NCBI RefSeq assembly: GCF_900156105.1 | Contig: NZ_FTMS01000007.1 | Coordinates: forward strand, 62,001 to 126,000 | Length of the DNA: 64,000 bases | DNA from: Alkalispirochaeta americana | Lineage (GTDB): Bacteria > Spirochaetota > Spirochaetia > DSM-27196 > Alkalispirochaetaceae | Reading direction: 5' to 3' | Program-made: the position numbers and the translations under genes | The notes under the pieces: model-generated | Told to the model about the DNA's origin: nothing | What the model saw: the letters and a program-made list of their open reading frames with translations, nothing else | Database searches by the model: none | Shown: positions 17,994 through 26,452 of the stretch, piece after piece | Numbering within the stretch: the first letter of the stretch is position 1 | Layout of the letters: every line of letters starts with the position of its first letter

Positions 17994-19223
17994 TTAGTTC
18001 TCCCGGGCGTAGCGCTCGGTGATGGTCTGGATATTGGGAAGAACCTGGAAGAAGATATCGATCAGGTCCGGGTCAAACTTGCTGCCCCGCAGACGTTTCA
18101 GCTCTTCCAGGGCGTCTTCCTCGGTCCAGGCATCTTTGTAGACCCGGTTCGAAAGGAGTGCGTCGTAGACATCGGCTACGGCCACGATTCGCCCGAAGAG
18201 GGGAATCTCTGTTCCGGCCTTTCCCCGGGGTGAACCATCGGGGTTTGGGTCGATCGCCTCGCCGGTCTGAATATCCACGTGTCCCGGATAGCCCGAGCCG
18301 TCCCAGTTTTCATGGTGGTTCAGGGCCACCTCCTGGGCGAGTTCGTCAAACTTCGATTGCTTATCCAGAAAGAGTCTCGCCCCTTGCCAGGTGTGGGTTT
18401 TCATGATGTTGTACTCGTCGTCGGTGAAGCGACCCGGTTTCTTCAGGATCGTATCGGAGATCGCCACCTTTCCCACGTCGTGGAGCATGGCCGCCATGCG
18501 AAGGTTGTCCCGGGTTCGTTCAAGCTCCGCCCGGGCAATTCCGGCCTGGCGAGCCCAGGCCTCGTAGATTTCCACGCTGTAGCCTGCTACACGGTTGACG
18601 TGTGGCCCCGTTTCCTTGGGATCCCGCAACTCGGCCATGCGGATCATCCGCAGAAGGATGGCCCGGGTCATGCGCGCCCGCTGGAGCGTCACCGTGGCGT
18701 TGGCGGCAAAGTGTGTTACCAGAAGCTCGTCGTCCCGGTTAAAGGCTGTCACCTCACCCCGGGGTGTCAGTTTGTTGATGATCTGGATGACCCCCAGGAT
18801 TTCTCCTGTGTTGGTCTTCAGGGGGACCGCCAGCATGGAGGTGCTGCGGTAGCCCGCCCGGGTGTCGTAGGAGGGATCAAAACCATACGGCGCCGATGAG
18901 GGGATCTGGTATACGTCGGGCACGTTCAGGGCCGTTCCTGTGGCTGCGGCGTAGCCCGAGATGGTGTTTGTCGTGACAGGTACGGTGAAAATGTTGTAGA
19001 TGAGTTTTTTTCCGGCGGGGAGGTTCTTTTGCAGTGTATCGTTCTGAGCGTAGTTGATGACCAGGTGATCTCCGTTTACGGCGTAGATCGAGCCTGCATC
19101 GGCGCTCACCACCCGGCGAGCCTCCAGCAGAATCCGCTCCAGAAGGATATCCTCGTCCTGAATCTTGTTTAATTCAGAGTCGAGGGAGATAATACTGTGT
19201 AGTTTCTCCGTATCTTGAACCAT
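17994..19223 (-). CDS. GAF domain / HD-GYP cyclic-di-GMP phosphodiesterase
   Basis: A 409-residue signalling protein. Residues about 20-190 form a GAF sensor (LLERILLEARRVVSADAGSIYAV ... LAVPLKTNTGEILGVIQIINK). Residues about 200-400 are an HD-GYP domain with HDVGKVAI, the metal-binding NHHENWDGSGYP, and ADVYDALLSNRVYK. HD-GYP enzymes hydrolyse cyclic-di-GMP to GMP in the cytoplasm. The start at 19223 is the first ATG before the conserved region, but it has no clear ribosome site; a longer frame to 19286 exists. It is divergent from yidD. Confidence 0.9.
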   Translation of the reverse strand: MVQDTEKLHSIISLDSELNKIQDEDILLERILLEARRVVSADAGSIYAVNGDHLVINYAQNDTLQKNLPAGKKLIYNIFTVPVTTNTISGYAAATGTALNVPDVYQIPSSAPYGFDPSYDTRAGYRSTSMLAVPLKTNTGEILGVIQIINKLTPRGEVTAFNRDDELLVTHFAANATVTLQRARMTRAILLRMIRMAELRDPKETGPHVNRVAGYSVEIYEAWARQAGIARAELERTRDNLRMAAMLHDVGKVAISDTILKKPGRFTDDEYNIMKTHTWQGARLFLDKQSKFDELAQEVALNHHENWDGSGYPGHVDIQTGEAIDPNPDGSPRGKAGTEIPLFGRIVAVADVYDALLSNRVYKDAWTEEDALEELKRLRGSKFDPDLIDIFFQVLPNIQTITERYAREN

Positions 19224-19272
19224 GGCGATGAGGCATTTTACACTATTCAGGCCTGTCGTGGAGAGGGAATAT

Positions 19273-19581
19273 ATGAAAATTGTCAAAAAAATTGTGCTAA
19301 TTCCTGTTTTAATGTATCAAAAGATGATATCTCCCTTTTTCCCTGCCACGTGCAATTATTATCCTTCCTGTTCGGAGTATATGCGCCAGGCCATTGAGGC
19401 TCATGGAGTTCTGCGGGGGTGCTCTATGGGGTTCTTGCGGATAGGGCGGTGTTCGGCCTTCTTTTTTGGCGGCTACGACCCCGTTCCGTCGGAGTGGACT
19501 TTCAGGAAGCTTGTGCAGGAATACCGAAAACGATCGGTGCGACGATGGAGACGATCAAGGGGAAAGGGATCAGGGGAATAG
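19273..19581 (+). CDS. yidD: Membrane protein insertion efficiency factor YidD
   Basis: A 102-residue member of the YidD (DUF37) family. The diagnostic core is ISPFFPATCNYYPSCSEYMRQAIEAHGVLRGCSM, with the conserved cysteines and PSCSxY, followed by RIGRCSAFFFGGYDPVP. It assists YidC-dependent membrane protein insertion at the inner membrane. The start is chosen by a GGAGAGGG site upstream of MKIVKKIV. Unusually, it is not next to rpmH, rnpA or yidC, but lies between an HD-GYP gene and rpmB. Confidence 0.93.
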   Translation: MKIVKKIVLIPVLMYQKMISPFFPATCNYYPSCSEYMRQAIEAHGVLRGCSMGFLRIGRCSAFFFGGYDPVPSEWTFRKLVQEYRKRSVRRWRRSRGKGSGE

Positions 19582-19624
19582 CTGGACGAAACGAATCAAG
19601 CGGGAACCAGACGGAAAAAGCGGA

Positions 19625-19645
19625 ACCCGGGACACTGTCCCGGGT
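19625..19645 (-). terminator. Probable terminator of the rpmG-rpmB operon
   Basis: Perfect 10-base arms ACCCGGGACA and TGTCCCGGGT surround one base. Read on the minus strand, a TTTTT run follows about six bases later. It lies directly after rpmB and in the convergent gap before yidD, so it may also affect yidD transcripts. Confidence 0.6.
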
Positions 19646-19654
19646 GCAGCTGGA

Positions 19655-19894
19655 TCAGGTAACGTCCTTCAGAGAGAGGTTCTCCTTGCGGAGGTAGGAC
19701 ATCAGCCCGATCTTGTTGATGGTGCGGAGTGCTCGAGTACTCAATTTGATGCGTACAAACCGGTTGAGTTCGGGGACGAACAGCCGCTTGTTCTGGACAT
19801 TGGGGCGCTGCCAGCGGCGCGTTTTGTTGTGAGCGTGGGAAACGTTATTCCCCGCCATCGGTTTTTTACCCGATATGGAACATCGACGACTCAT
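19655..19894 (-). CDS. rpmB: 50S ribosomal protein L28
   Basis: A 79-residue basic protein beginning MSRRCSISGKKPMAGNNVSHAHNKTRR, the typical L28 N-terminus. NKIGLMSYLRKENLSLKDV lies at the C-terminus. It is a structural component of the large ribosomal subunit. An AAGGAG site lies 7 bases before the ATG in the 13-base gap after rpmG, so the two are cotranscribed. Confidence 0.96.
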   Translation of the reverse strand: MSRRCSISGKKPMAGNNVSHAHNKTRRWQRPNVQNKRLFVPELNRFVRIKLSTRALRTINKIGLMSYLRKENLSLKDVT

Positions 19895-19907
19895 GAGGCG
19901 CTCCTTC

Positions 19908-20081
19908 TCAGACCTTGCCCGATTCCTTGAAGAGGACGTGCTTCCGCACAAACGGGTCGTACTTCATAAACTCCATCTTGTTGGGAGTGTTCTTCTTGTT
20001 CTTTACCGTGTAGTAGCAGAAGCCACTCTCGGTGCTCTTGAGGCGAACCCGTGTCAGGTTACCCTTTTTTGCTTTAGCCAC
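19908..20081 (-). CDS. rpmG: 50S ribosomal protein L33
   Basis: A 57-residue protein starting at GTG: translation begins MAKAKKGNLTRVRLKSTES, then GFCYYTVKNKKNTPNKMEF and KYDPFVRKHVLFKE. This is the L33 pattern of the form lacking the CxxC zinc pairs (only one Cys). A clear AGGAG site precedes the GTG by seven bases. It is too short and non-ATG to stand out as an open reading frame, but the family match is strong. It forms a two-gene operon with rpmB. Confidence 0.95.
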   Translation of the reverse strand: MAKAKKGNLTRVRLKSTESGFCYYTVKNKKNTPNKMEFMKYDPFVRKHVLFKESGKV

Positions 20082-20114
20082 TGTCTAACTCCTGTCTTCA
20101 GTTCGGGAGGGCTA

Positions 20115-20144
20115 TGTTTAGCATGAAAATCGTCCTGGGGTCAA
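20115..20144 (-). promoter_or_regulatory. Candidate promoter of rpmG-rpmB
   Basis: On the minus strand TTGACC (-35) is followed after 18 bases by TAAACA (-10), about 30 bases before the GTG of rpmG. Both hexamers keep the most conserved positions. Confidence 0.45.
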
Positions 20145-20179
20145 CCGTTTTCCTGTTGTGATGTGCCAAGGGGATTGCT

Positions 20180-22309
20180 ATGATGCCCGCTATGAAGATT
20201 GCTGATCACCATCAGGGCTTTCTGGTGCTGCTGGGGCTTTTCCTGGCGGTGGTTCTTACGGGAGTATTTCTCTTTGCCCTTCCTGCCACGGCGGTTACAC
20301 CCCTGGGTGGGGGAGATGCCCTGCTTCTGGCCTGGTTCTGCTTGCACTGTCTGTGGCTGGGAGTGCTTGCCAGCCGTCTCAGACGGGGGCCGCTGTTCTG
20401 GGATCTTCTGGGGCCTGCCGCCGAGGGGCTTTTTTTCTACGGCTTCTTTCTCTTCCTTTTCTCCTATATTTTCGCCCTGAATGCCAATATGGATTACGTG
20501 CAGCGTTTTATTGAGAGCGGCGGGAACCTCCGGCTGGCTCTGGATTCGCGCACGGAACGGCTCATCTCGGTGGCGCGCTTCGCGCCTCTTTTGCTGGTCG
20601 ATCTGGCCCTCTGGTTCCTGGCGGGGCTCCGTCGCTGGGACGAAGGGCGTGAGGGGGAGCGGTGGCTCTTTTTCTCTCCCCTCCTGGTTTTTCTCTCGGT
20701 GGGGCTCTCGGTGCTGGCTGCGCCGTCGGCGATCTTTCTGGAAGGGATTCCTCTTCTGGGGTGGGTCGCTCTGGTGCCGCTCTTCCTGGTGTTGCGGGGG
20801 CAGACCAGCGCAGCCCGGACGGGCCGGGCCGTGTGGTACGGGCTGCTCTACGGAGTGCTCTTCACGCTTTTGGGAAACTTCTGGCTGGGCACGTTCAACC
20901 TGATCTCGCTTCAGGCTGTGGGAGTGATCTTTCTCGGATTCTACGGGATCTTCATGCCCTTGGTGGCGGGAGCGCTTCGCCGGGCCCGGCGCGAGCCCTG
21001 GTGCGTGGTGGTCCTTCCCCTGGCCTGGACTGCTTTTGAACTTGCCCGAAGCAGCGGGTTCCTGGGCTATCCCTGGTTGCTGGTTGCTCACAGTCAGTAC
21101 CGCATTCTGCCTCTTATCCAGCTTGCCGAGTTGGGCGGGGTCTGGCTGGTGAGTTTCGTGGTGCTCCTGGTAAACAGTCTGGGTGCCGAGATGGTGATCC
21201 TCCTGTTGCGAGGGGATTGTTCCTCGGCGGCCAGGGTTCGGGGGCTCCGGAGGCTTGCTTTGGCAGCGGTGGGGGTTCTGGTTCTCTCCCTGGGGGTGGG
21301 GGCTGCTTTGCTGGCGCGGCCCCTTCCCTCGCGGGGAGAGGTTCGGCTGGCTCTGATTCAGCAAAACAGCGATCCCCGCAAGCATGAGTATCGCAGAACG
21401 CTGGATTCCCTGATCGAGCTGACCGATGCGAGTCTTGCCTACGAGCCCGACCTGGTGGTCTGGTCCGAGACCGCCTTTGTCCCCAACATTCGTCGTTGGT
21501 CCGAGGAAGATCCCCGGCGGTACGGGCTGGCCCGGTTGGTGAAAGAGTTCCTGGCCTATCAGGAAACGATGGGGACCTGGCTTGTCACGGGAAACGATGA
21601 TTACCGCCAGGTGCTGGACCAGGATGGGCAGGAGGTGGAGCGGCACAACTTCAACGCGGCGGTGCTCTTTTCTCCCTCGGGTGAGCGGCGCGAGACCTAT
21701 CACAAGATCAAGCTGGTTCCCTTTACGGAGTACTTCCCCTACGAAAGGCAGCTTCCCTGGGTGTACCAGATGCTTCTGGATTTTGACGTTGCCTTCTGGA
21801 CTCCCGGCGTTGAGCGGACCCTGTTTCATCATCCCGATTTTCGGTTTGCCACGCCCATTTGTTTCGAGGATGTCTTCCCGGGACAGGTCAGGGAGTTTGC
21901 CCGGGCGGGCATGGAGGTGGTGGTGAACCTGACCAACGATTACTGGTCGCTTCAGGAGGTGGCCGCCCAGCAGCATTTTGTGGCGGCTCTCTTCCGGACG
22001 GTGGAGTTGCGCCGCCCCATGGTTCGCTCAACCGCCAGCGGGGTCACCTCCCATATCGATGCTGCCGGGAGGATTGTCGCTACCGTTCCCCAGTACTCCG
22101 AGCAGTATATGATCGCCCAGGTGGATATCCCCGACGGATCCCGGATTACCCTTTACGAGCGTTGGGGTGACTGGGTACCCTGGAGTTCCGCCGTGGTGCT
22201 TCTGCTCTTGCTGGGGTGGCAGGGTCTGACAGACCTGCGGCAAGGCAGGTCTGCGGACAGGGACGACGAAGGAAAGCCTCGCGACGGATCCGCTTCTAGC
22301 GGCGATTGA
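20180..22309 (+). CDS. lnt: Apolipoprotein N-acyltransferase, with N-terminal membrane extension
   Basis: A 709-residue membrane enzyme that adds the third acyl chain to lipoproteins. The nitrilase domain carries Glu in VVWSETAFVP, Lys in YHKIKLVPFTEYFP, and Cys in TPICFEDVFP. The membrane domain includes LEGIPLLGWVALVPLFLVLRG and GFLGYPWLLVAHSQY. E. coli Lnt has about 510 residues; here about 190 extra residues with several helices precede the usual start. An AAGGGG site precedes the ATG. It is convergent with lgt, overlapping it by 14 bases, so two steps of lipoprotein maturation sit together. Confidence 0.95.
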   Translation: MMPAMKIADHHQGFLVLLGLFLAVVLTGVFLFALPATAVTPLGGGDALLLAWFCLHCLWLGVLASRLRRGPLFWDLLGPAAEGLFFYGFFLFLFSYIFALNANMDYVQRFIESGGNLRLALDSRTERLISVARFAPLLLVDLALWFLAGLRRWDEGREGERWLFFSPLLVFLSVGLSVLAAPSAIFLEGIPLLGWVALVPLFLVLRGQTSAARTGRAVWYGLLYGVLFTLLGNFWLGTFNLISLQAVGVIFLGFYGIFMPLVAGALRRARREPWCVVVLPLAWTAFELARSSGFLGYPWLLVAHSQYRILPLIQLAELGGVWLVSFVVLLVNSLGAEMVILLLRGDCSSAARVRGLRRLALAAVGVLVLSLGVGAALLARPLPSRGEVRLALIQQNSDPRKHEYRRTLDSLIELTDASLAYEPDLVVWSETAFVPNIRRWSEEDPRRYGLARLVKEFLAYQETMGTWLVTGNDDYRQVLDQDGQEVERHNFNAAVLFSPSGERRETYHKIKLVPFTEYFPYERQLPWVYQMLLDFDVAFWTPGVERTLFHHPDFRFATPICFEDVFPGQVREFARAGMEVVVNLTNDYWSLQEVAAQQHFVAALFRTVELRRPMVRSTASGVTSHIDAAGRIVATVPQYSEQYMIAQVDIPDGSRITLYERWGDWVPWSSAVVLLLLLGWQGLTDLRQGRSADRDDEGKPRDGSASSGD

Positions 22310-23333
22310 GCTTTCTGCGCAACTGCCGCCGGGCGTTCCGGCGGTGCTCCGGTGCTTCCTGGAAGGTCTGCACCCGGGGGGCCCGGCGGCCAATACCCCA
22401 GAGAAGAAGCAGGAGCGCCACTCCAGCCAGGGCCATGAGGATGCTCAGGACCTGGCCGGTGGTTATGTTCAGCGGCGAGAGAAAGAGCCAGCCCGGGTTG
22501 TTTTCCGGTCCTGCCTGAATCACGAACCCCAGATCACTATCGGGTACGCGAAAATACTCCGCCACGAATCGTGCCAGGGCGTAGCCGATCAGGTACAGCC
22601 CGATCATGAAACCCTTGAAGGGTTTCCGGTGACGGAAGACAAACCACAGGATTGCCCAGAGCACCACCCCTTCCAGGGCCGCCTCGTAGAGCTGCGACGG
22701 GTGACGGGGGAGGTTCACAAAGTCCAGCCCCTGCAGATCGATCTGCAGGCGGGCGGCTATCTCCTGCACCGCCGGATGCCGGGCCGGGACCTCCTGAGCC
22801 TGGGGAAACCGCACCCCCCAGGGGCGGGCGGTAACGCGGCCGTAGAGCTCTCCGTTGATAAAGTTGCCGATTCTTCCAAAGGTGTACCCCAGGGGAATGG
22901 CCGTGACGAGAAGATCGCCCATCTCCAGGACGTCGATCTTGCGCAGCTTTGCGTAGGTGACAAACCCCGCCACAGCTCCCAGAAGCCCGCCGTGGTAGCT
23001 CATGCCCTGGAGCCCCGTAAAGACTCCCCGCTCGTTGAAGGGCCAGAAGATCAGCCAGGGGCGGGAGAGATACCGTCCCGAGGTATCGTAGACCAGGGCG
23101 GCGAAGATCCGGGCCCCCACGAGAAGCCCCAGGATTGTCCAGAAGAAGAGGTTCACCAGGTCGTCCTGGCTGACGGTGCTGCTCACACCGAACCGCTGAT
23201 CCCGCAGTTGCACCCGCGTGAGCAGGTAGGCCAGAGAGAAGGCGACCAGGTACATCAGTCCGTACCACCGCAGGGGAAGGCCCGGGATTATTTCCGGTGA
23301 AAGCCAGTGAGGGTATTCAAAAAAAAGGGGCAT
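22296..23333 (-). CDS. lgt: Prolipoprotein diacylglyceryl transferase
   Basis: A 345-residue polytopic inner-membrane enzyme that attaches diacylglycerol from phosphatidylglycerol to the lipobox cysteine. The signature GRIGNFINGELYGRVT is present, together with YHGGLLGA, LRWYGLMYLVAF and PSQLYEAALEG. It is the first step of the pathway completed by lnt next door. It lies five bases downstream of the FapA gene on the same strand, suggesting one transcript from the MinD-like gene to lgt. Confidence 0.97.
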   Translation of the reverse strand: MPLFFEYPHWLSPEIIPGLPLRWYGLMYLVAFSLAYLLTRVQLRDQRFGVSSTVSQDDLVNLFFWTILGLLVGARIFAALVYDTSGRYLSRPWLIFWPFNERGVFTGLQGMSYHGGLLGAVAGFVTYAKLRKIDVLEMGDLLVTAIPLGYTFGRIGNFINGELYGRVTARPWGVRFPQAQEVPARHPAVQEIAARLQIDLQGLDFVNLPRHPSQLYEAALEGVVLWAILWFVFRHRKPFKGFMIGLYLIGYALARFVAEYFRVPDSDLGFVIQAGPENNPGWLFLSPLNITTGQVLSILMALAGVALLLLLWGIGRRAPRVQTFQEAPEHRRNARRQLRRKLNRR

Positions 23334-23337
23334 CGTC

Positions 23338-26300
23338 TTAACTCCCGTTCAGTTCGCTGATATCGATGTTACCGGTGTGAGGGTTGAACTCCACGGCAAT
23401 CGCCTTGCGGGGTGAGGTGACCTCAAAGGTCCGGCCGTGGCTCTCGAAGATCGTGCCACTGTGGACCTCGCCGCTGATGACAACCTTGCTGGGAAAATGC
23501 TGCTCAAAGCGTTCCCGCAGGGTGAAGAGCCGCAATCCCCGCTTTTCCATGAGCTTCAGGAGCTTGATTTTCTCCGAGCGCAGCGTTTCCAGCGCCTCCG
23601 TGGCTCCTGTTTTCTCGTTCTTGCGCATCTCCAGGTCCACCTGGGTGATGCGGCGTTTTACTTTCTCGATCTCCTTTTCTTCCTTCTCGATCAGGTCGGC
23701 CACCAGGTAGTCCTGGCCAAAGGAGAGTTTTGTTTTTATTCCCCGGGGCGAGCCCACGCAGGCCACCTCGAAGCCGTTTCGGGCCCGGAGGGTGCCGCCC
23801 ACGATTCGGCCCTTGTCCCCCTTGAAGGAGATCTTGCCGTTGCACTTGATACGGGAGCGCACCAGGGCGGTCTTGAGAATGACATCGCCCACGGCGAGCA
23901 CCGTGGCAAGCTCCACGAAGGGGCTCAAGATGTTTCGTTTGCTCCGGAGAACCGCCTTCCCTCCGCCCTTGACGCCCTGTTTGATCATGATGTCTCCGTC
24001 GGAGGAGATCAGGGCGCCCTCAACCCCGCCACCGATTTTGACGTCTCCCGTGGAGACCACGTAGAAACCGCTCCTGACGGTGCCTCCTATGGTGACGGCG
24101 CCGGGAAAGCGGATGTTGCCCACCGACATGTCTACATCGCCCTTGACGGTGTGGGACGAGAGCACCTCGATTCGTTTGGCCGTAGCCAGGAGTTCGCCCC
24201 GTATCTCGGAGCAGAGGGTGACGGAGCCGTCGGTTTCTTCCCGGCGTGAGACGTTGGGGCCTATCTCCAGTTCGAAGCCTCCCAGTTTTCGTGCGGGAAC
24301 GGAGGAACCTGTCACATCGGTGCCATCGATGGCGCTTTGCTGCGAGGGAAGAAGGCGGCAGAGCTCCTGCCCCTCCTCGACGGTGATGATATCGCTCCGG
24401 CTGCGGTAGTCGGCGGTGCCGTCTTTGCGTATCCGCACGGGAGCCGCCGAGGGGCCCCCCACCAGGTGTTCCACCCGGTTCTCGCTCTGATGGGTCGGGG
24501 GTGTTCCCCGGGCCACGGTGATCTGTGTTACGGGAGCCCCCGCCTTTGAGGCCCGGGCGGCCCGCAGGGCCGTGGCGATCGCCTCGTGATCCAGACCGTG
24601 GGTCACGCGGGCCTGGGCAAGAGCCTGATCAATCGCCTCCCGGGTGAGGAGTTTTCCCGTGCCGGCGCCCTCTTCCAGGGAGAGCCAGGCCTCCATGCGG
24701 TCCTCTGCCAGGGTAACGTCGATCTTTGCATCCTGGTGGGGCCGCAGGCGGAGCGAGACCACGCCGTCGGACTCGCGGTAATCCAGGACACCGGCCCGGG
24801 TTGTGGCGATCACCGCCTTTTGCCGGGTGATGTTCTCGTGAAGGATTATTTCTGCCACCGGGCCCGGCTCGGCGGGTATTATCGCCCCGTAGACATCCAT
24901 TCCCGGTTCTCCCGGGGTGGGGGGATCGATCGAACAGAGAAGCTGTTCGGCCTTCACAAAGGCTGTTTTCTGGATCTCGTCGGCAGGGAATTCCTTCAGC
25001 GAGTCCAGGCGGATTTCTTCGGGGTCAACCCGGGGAGGGGCGTCCGGGGTCTCGGGATCTTCGGTGCCTCCCGTGGCCTCCCGGAGGAGTTCCTCCAGGC
25101 GGGAGGTGATCTTCTCTGTGGTTTCGGGCGGGTTGAAGGTGATGGAGTACTCCACCTGTCGTTCCGGCCCCGGCACGGGAGCTGTTCCCTCGCAGAGCAG
25201 GTAGCTGGTGAGGTCCATCTCGTTGCTTTCATAAAAGGCGAGAATGTCTTTCTTGATTGTCTCGAAGTTCAGTTTCTTGAGGCCGCTTTGCTTGATCGCT
25301 GTTCCCACATCGCGCAGGTTCAGGGGTTTTCCCCGGCCCTTGCCCTTGTGGATGTTCAGGTAGGCCGCGAGCTTGTCCTCGGGAACGTAAATATCAAAGG
25401 AGGCATCGCGGGAACTGGAGATGACCAGCCGCTCTTCCGTTCCTGTTTCGGCCTGATCGGTCAGAAGCTGGAGGAGCTCCCGGGCGTTCATGAGAGATTC
25501 CTCCGGGTAGGGGAGTTCCCGGGCTGCCTGGAGTATCTCCTCCGGATCCGGCAGGGGGAGTGCCCGGTGTCCCGGAGAGAAGATCAGAAAGGCCGTGGCC
25601 TTGTCGGGGCTGAGTTCTACCGACCAGGAATGGTTTGAAAAGGGAATGAGATCGGCCCAGTTGGGCCCCACCCGGACAAAACCCGAAGCACCGGCACGGA
25701 TGTCATCGCGAACTTTCTGGAGGTTGGGGCCGCAGTAAAACGCGGGATCGGCGAGTCTTCTGATGGGGATGGCCCGTCCGAAGACATCCCGGCCGGGGAT
25801 TCCCTCGGATCTGGGGGTGATGCGCCCCACCAGGGCTCCCTGGTGGACAAAGAAGAGGTCCTGCACCGTGGGGTCTATGTAGACGCGCTCCTGGCGTTCC
25901 ACGGTGTCACGGACTATCTTTGTCTCCACCCGTTCCTTTCCGAAGGGGAAGCCGCTCTTTTGTTTTACCGTGGTCTCCCGCTCCACGGGCTCGCGAAGGG
26001 TTCGTTCTATGACCGGCGGAGGCGTCTGGTCAAGGACATCCGAGCTGATCTGCTTGAGTTCCTCCGGAACTGGCAGATCCTCCCAGAGGGGGGTGTCCGG
26101 GGCCGGCTGGACCGGGGCGATGCCTGTGACAACCTCAGCGGAAACGGGGCCTTTTCCGGCCGATGCGGCGGCTTTTTTGAGAAACTCCGACAGGACACTG
26201 TGGTCTGGCCTTTTCTCCAGGCCCCGTTCGGCCAGCGCTGCGGCAAGCGTCTCGGGAGTCCATTCGTCGCCGTCGTTGCTGGCCTCAAAGGTGAGTACGA

Positions 26301-26367
26301 CCTTCAGCGCGGGGTCGGCAATATCAATCTTTAATATCCCCGAAAGGGGTTTTCCTGCCTCAGCCAT
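23338..26367 (-). CDS. Very large FapA/DUF342-domain protein
   Basis: A 1009-residue cytoplasmic protein. Three similar segments with a GxDVxG turn are visible: EGIPGRDVFGRAIP, EPGMDVYGAIIP and SAIDGTDVTGSSVP. They are followed by the FapA parallel beta-helix core (VKGDVDMSVGNIRFPGAVTIGGTV, DVKIGGGVEGALISSDGDIMIKQGVKGGGKAV) and a coiled coil (EKEEKEIEKVKRRITQVDLEMRKNEK). FapA proteins are 400-650 residues elsewhere and are linked to flagellar assembly or polar organisation, though the role is poorly known. It lies downstream of a MinD-like gene and upstream of lgt. Confidence 0.85.
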   Translation of the reverse strand: MAEAGKPLSGILKIDIADPALKVVLTFEASNDGDEWTPETLAAALAERGLEKRPDHSVLSEFLKKAAASAGKGPVSAEVVTGIAPVQPAPDTPLWEDLPVPEELKQISSDVLDQTPPPVIERTLREPVERETTVKQKSGFPFGKERVETKIVRDTVERQERVYIDPTVQDLFFVHQGALVGRITPRSEGIPGRDVFGRAIPIRRLADPAFYCGPNLQKVRDDIRAGASGFVRVGPNWADLIPFSNHSWSVELSPDKATAFLIFSPGHRALPLPDPEEILQAARELPYPEESLMNARELLQLLTDQAETGTEERLVISSSRDASFDIYVPEDKLAAYLNIHKGKGRGKPLNLRDVGTAIKQSGLKKLNFETIKKDILAFYESNEMDLTSYLLCEGTAPVPGPERQVEYSITFNPPETTEKITSRLEELLREATGGTEDPETPDAPPRVDPEEIRLDSLKEFPADEIQKTAFVKAEQLLCSIDPPTPGEPGMDVYGAIIPAEPGPVAEIILHENITRQKAVIATTRAGVLDYRESDGVVSLRLRPHQDAKIDVTLAEDRMEAWLSLEEGAGTGKLLTREAIDQALAQARVTHGLDHEAIATALRAARASKAGAPVTQITVARGTPPTHQSENRVEHLVGGPSAAPVRIRKDGTADYRSRSDIITVEEGQELCRLLPSQQSAIDGTDVTGSSVPARKLGGFELEIGPNVSRREETDGSVTLCSEIRGELLATAKRIEVLSSHTVKGDVDMSVGNIRFPGAVTIGGTVRSGFYVVSTGDVKIGGGVEGALISSDGDIMIKQGVKGGGKAVLRSKRNILSPFVELATVLAVGDVILKTALVRSRIKCNGKISFKGDKGRIVGGTLRARNGFEVACVGSPRGIKTKLSFGQDYLVADLIEKEEKEIEKVKRRITQVDLEMRKNEKTGATEALETLRSEKIKLLKLMEKRGLRLFTLRERFEQHFPSKVVISGEVHSGTIFESHGRTFEVTSPRKAIAVEFNPHTGNIDISELNGS

Positions 26368-26452
26368 GGGATCTTCTGTGTACCCTTTGTTGTCTAGCCG
26401 TTCCCGGTTTTTCGTTCAACCCTTCGCTCATCATCGGTCTGGCCTGTGCGGG

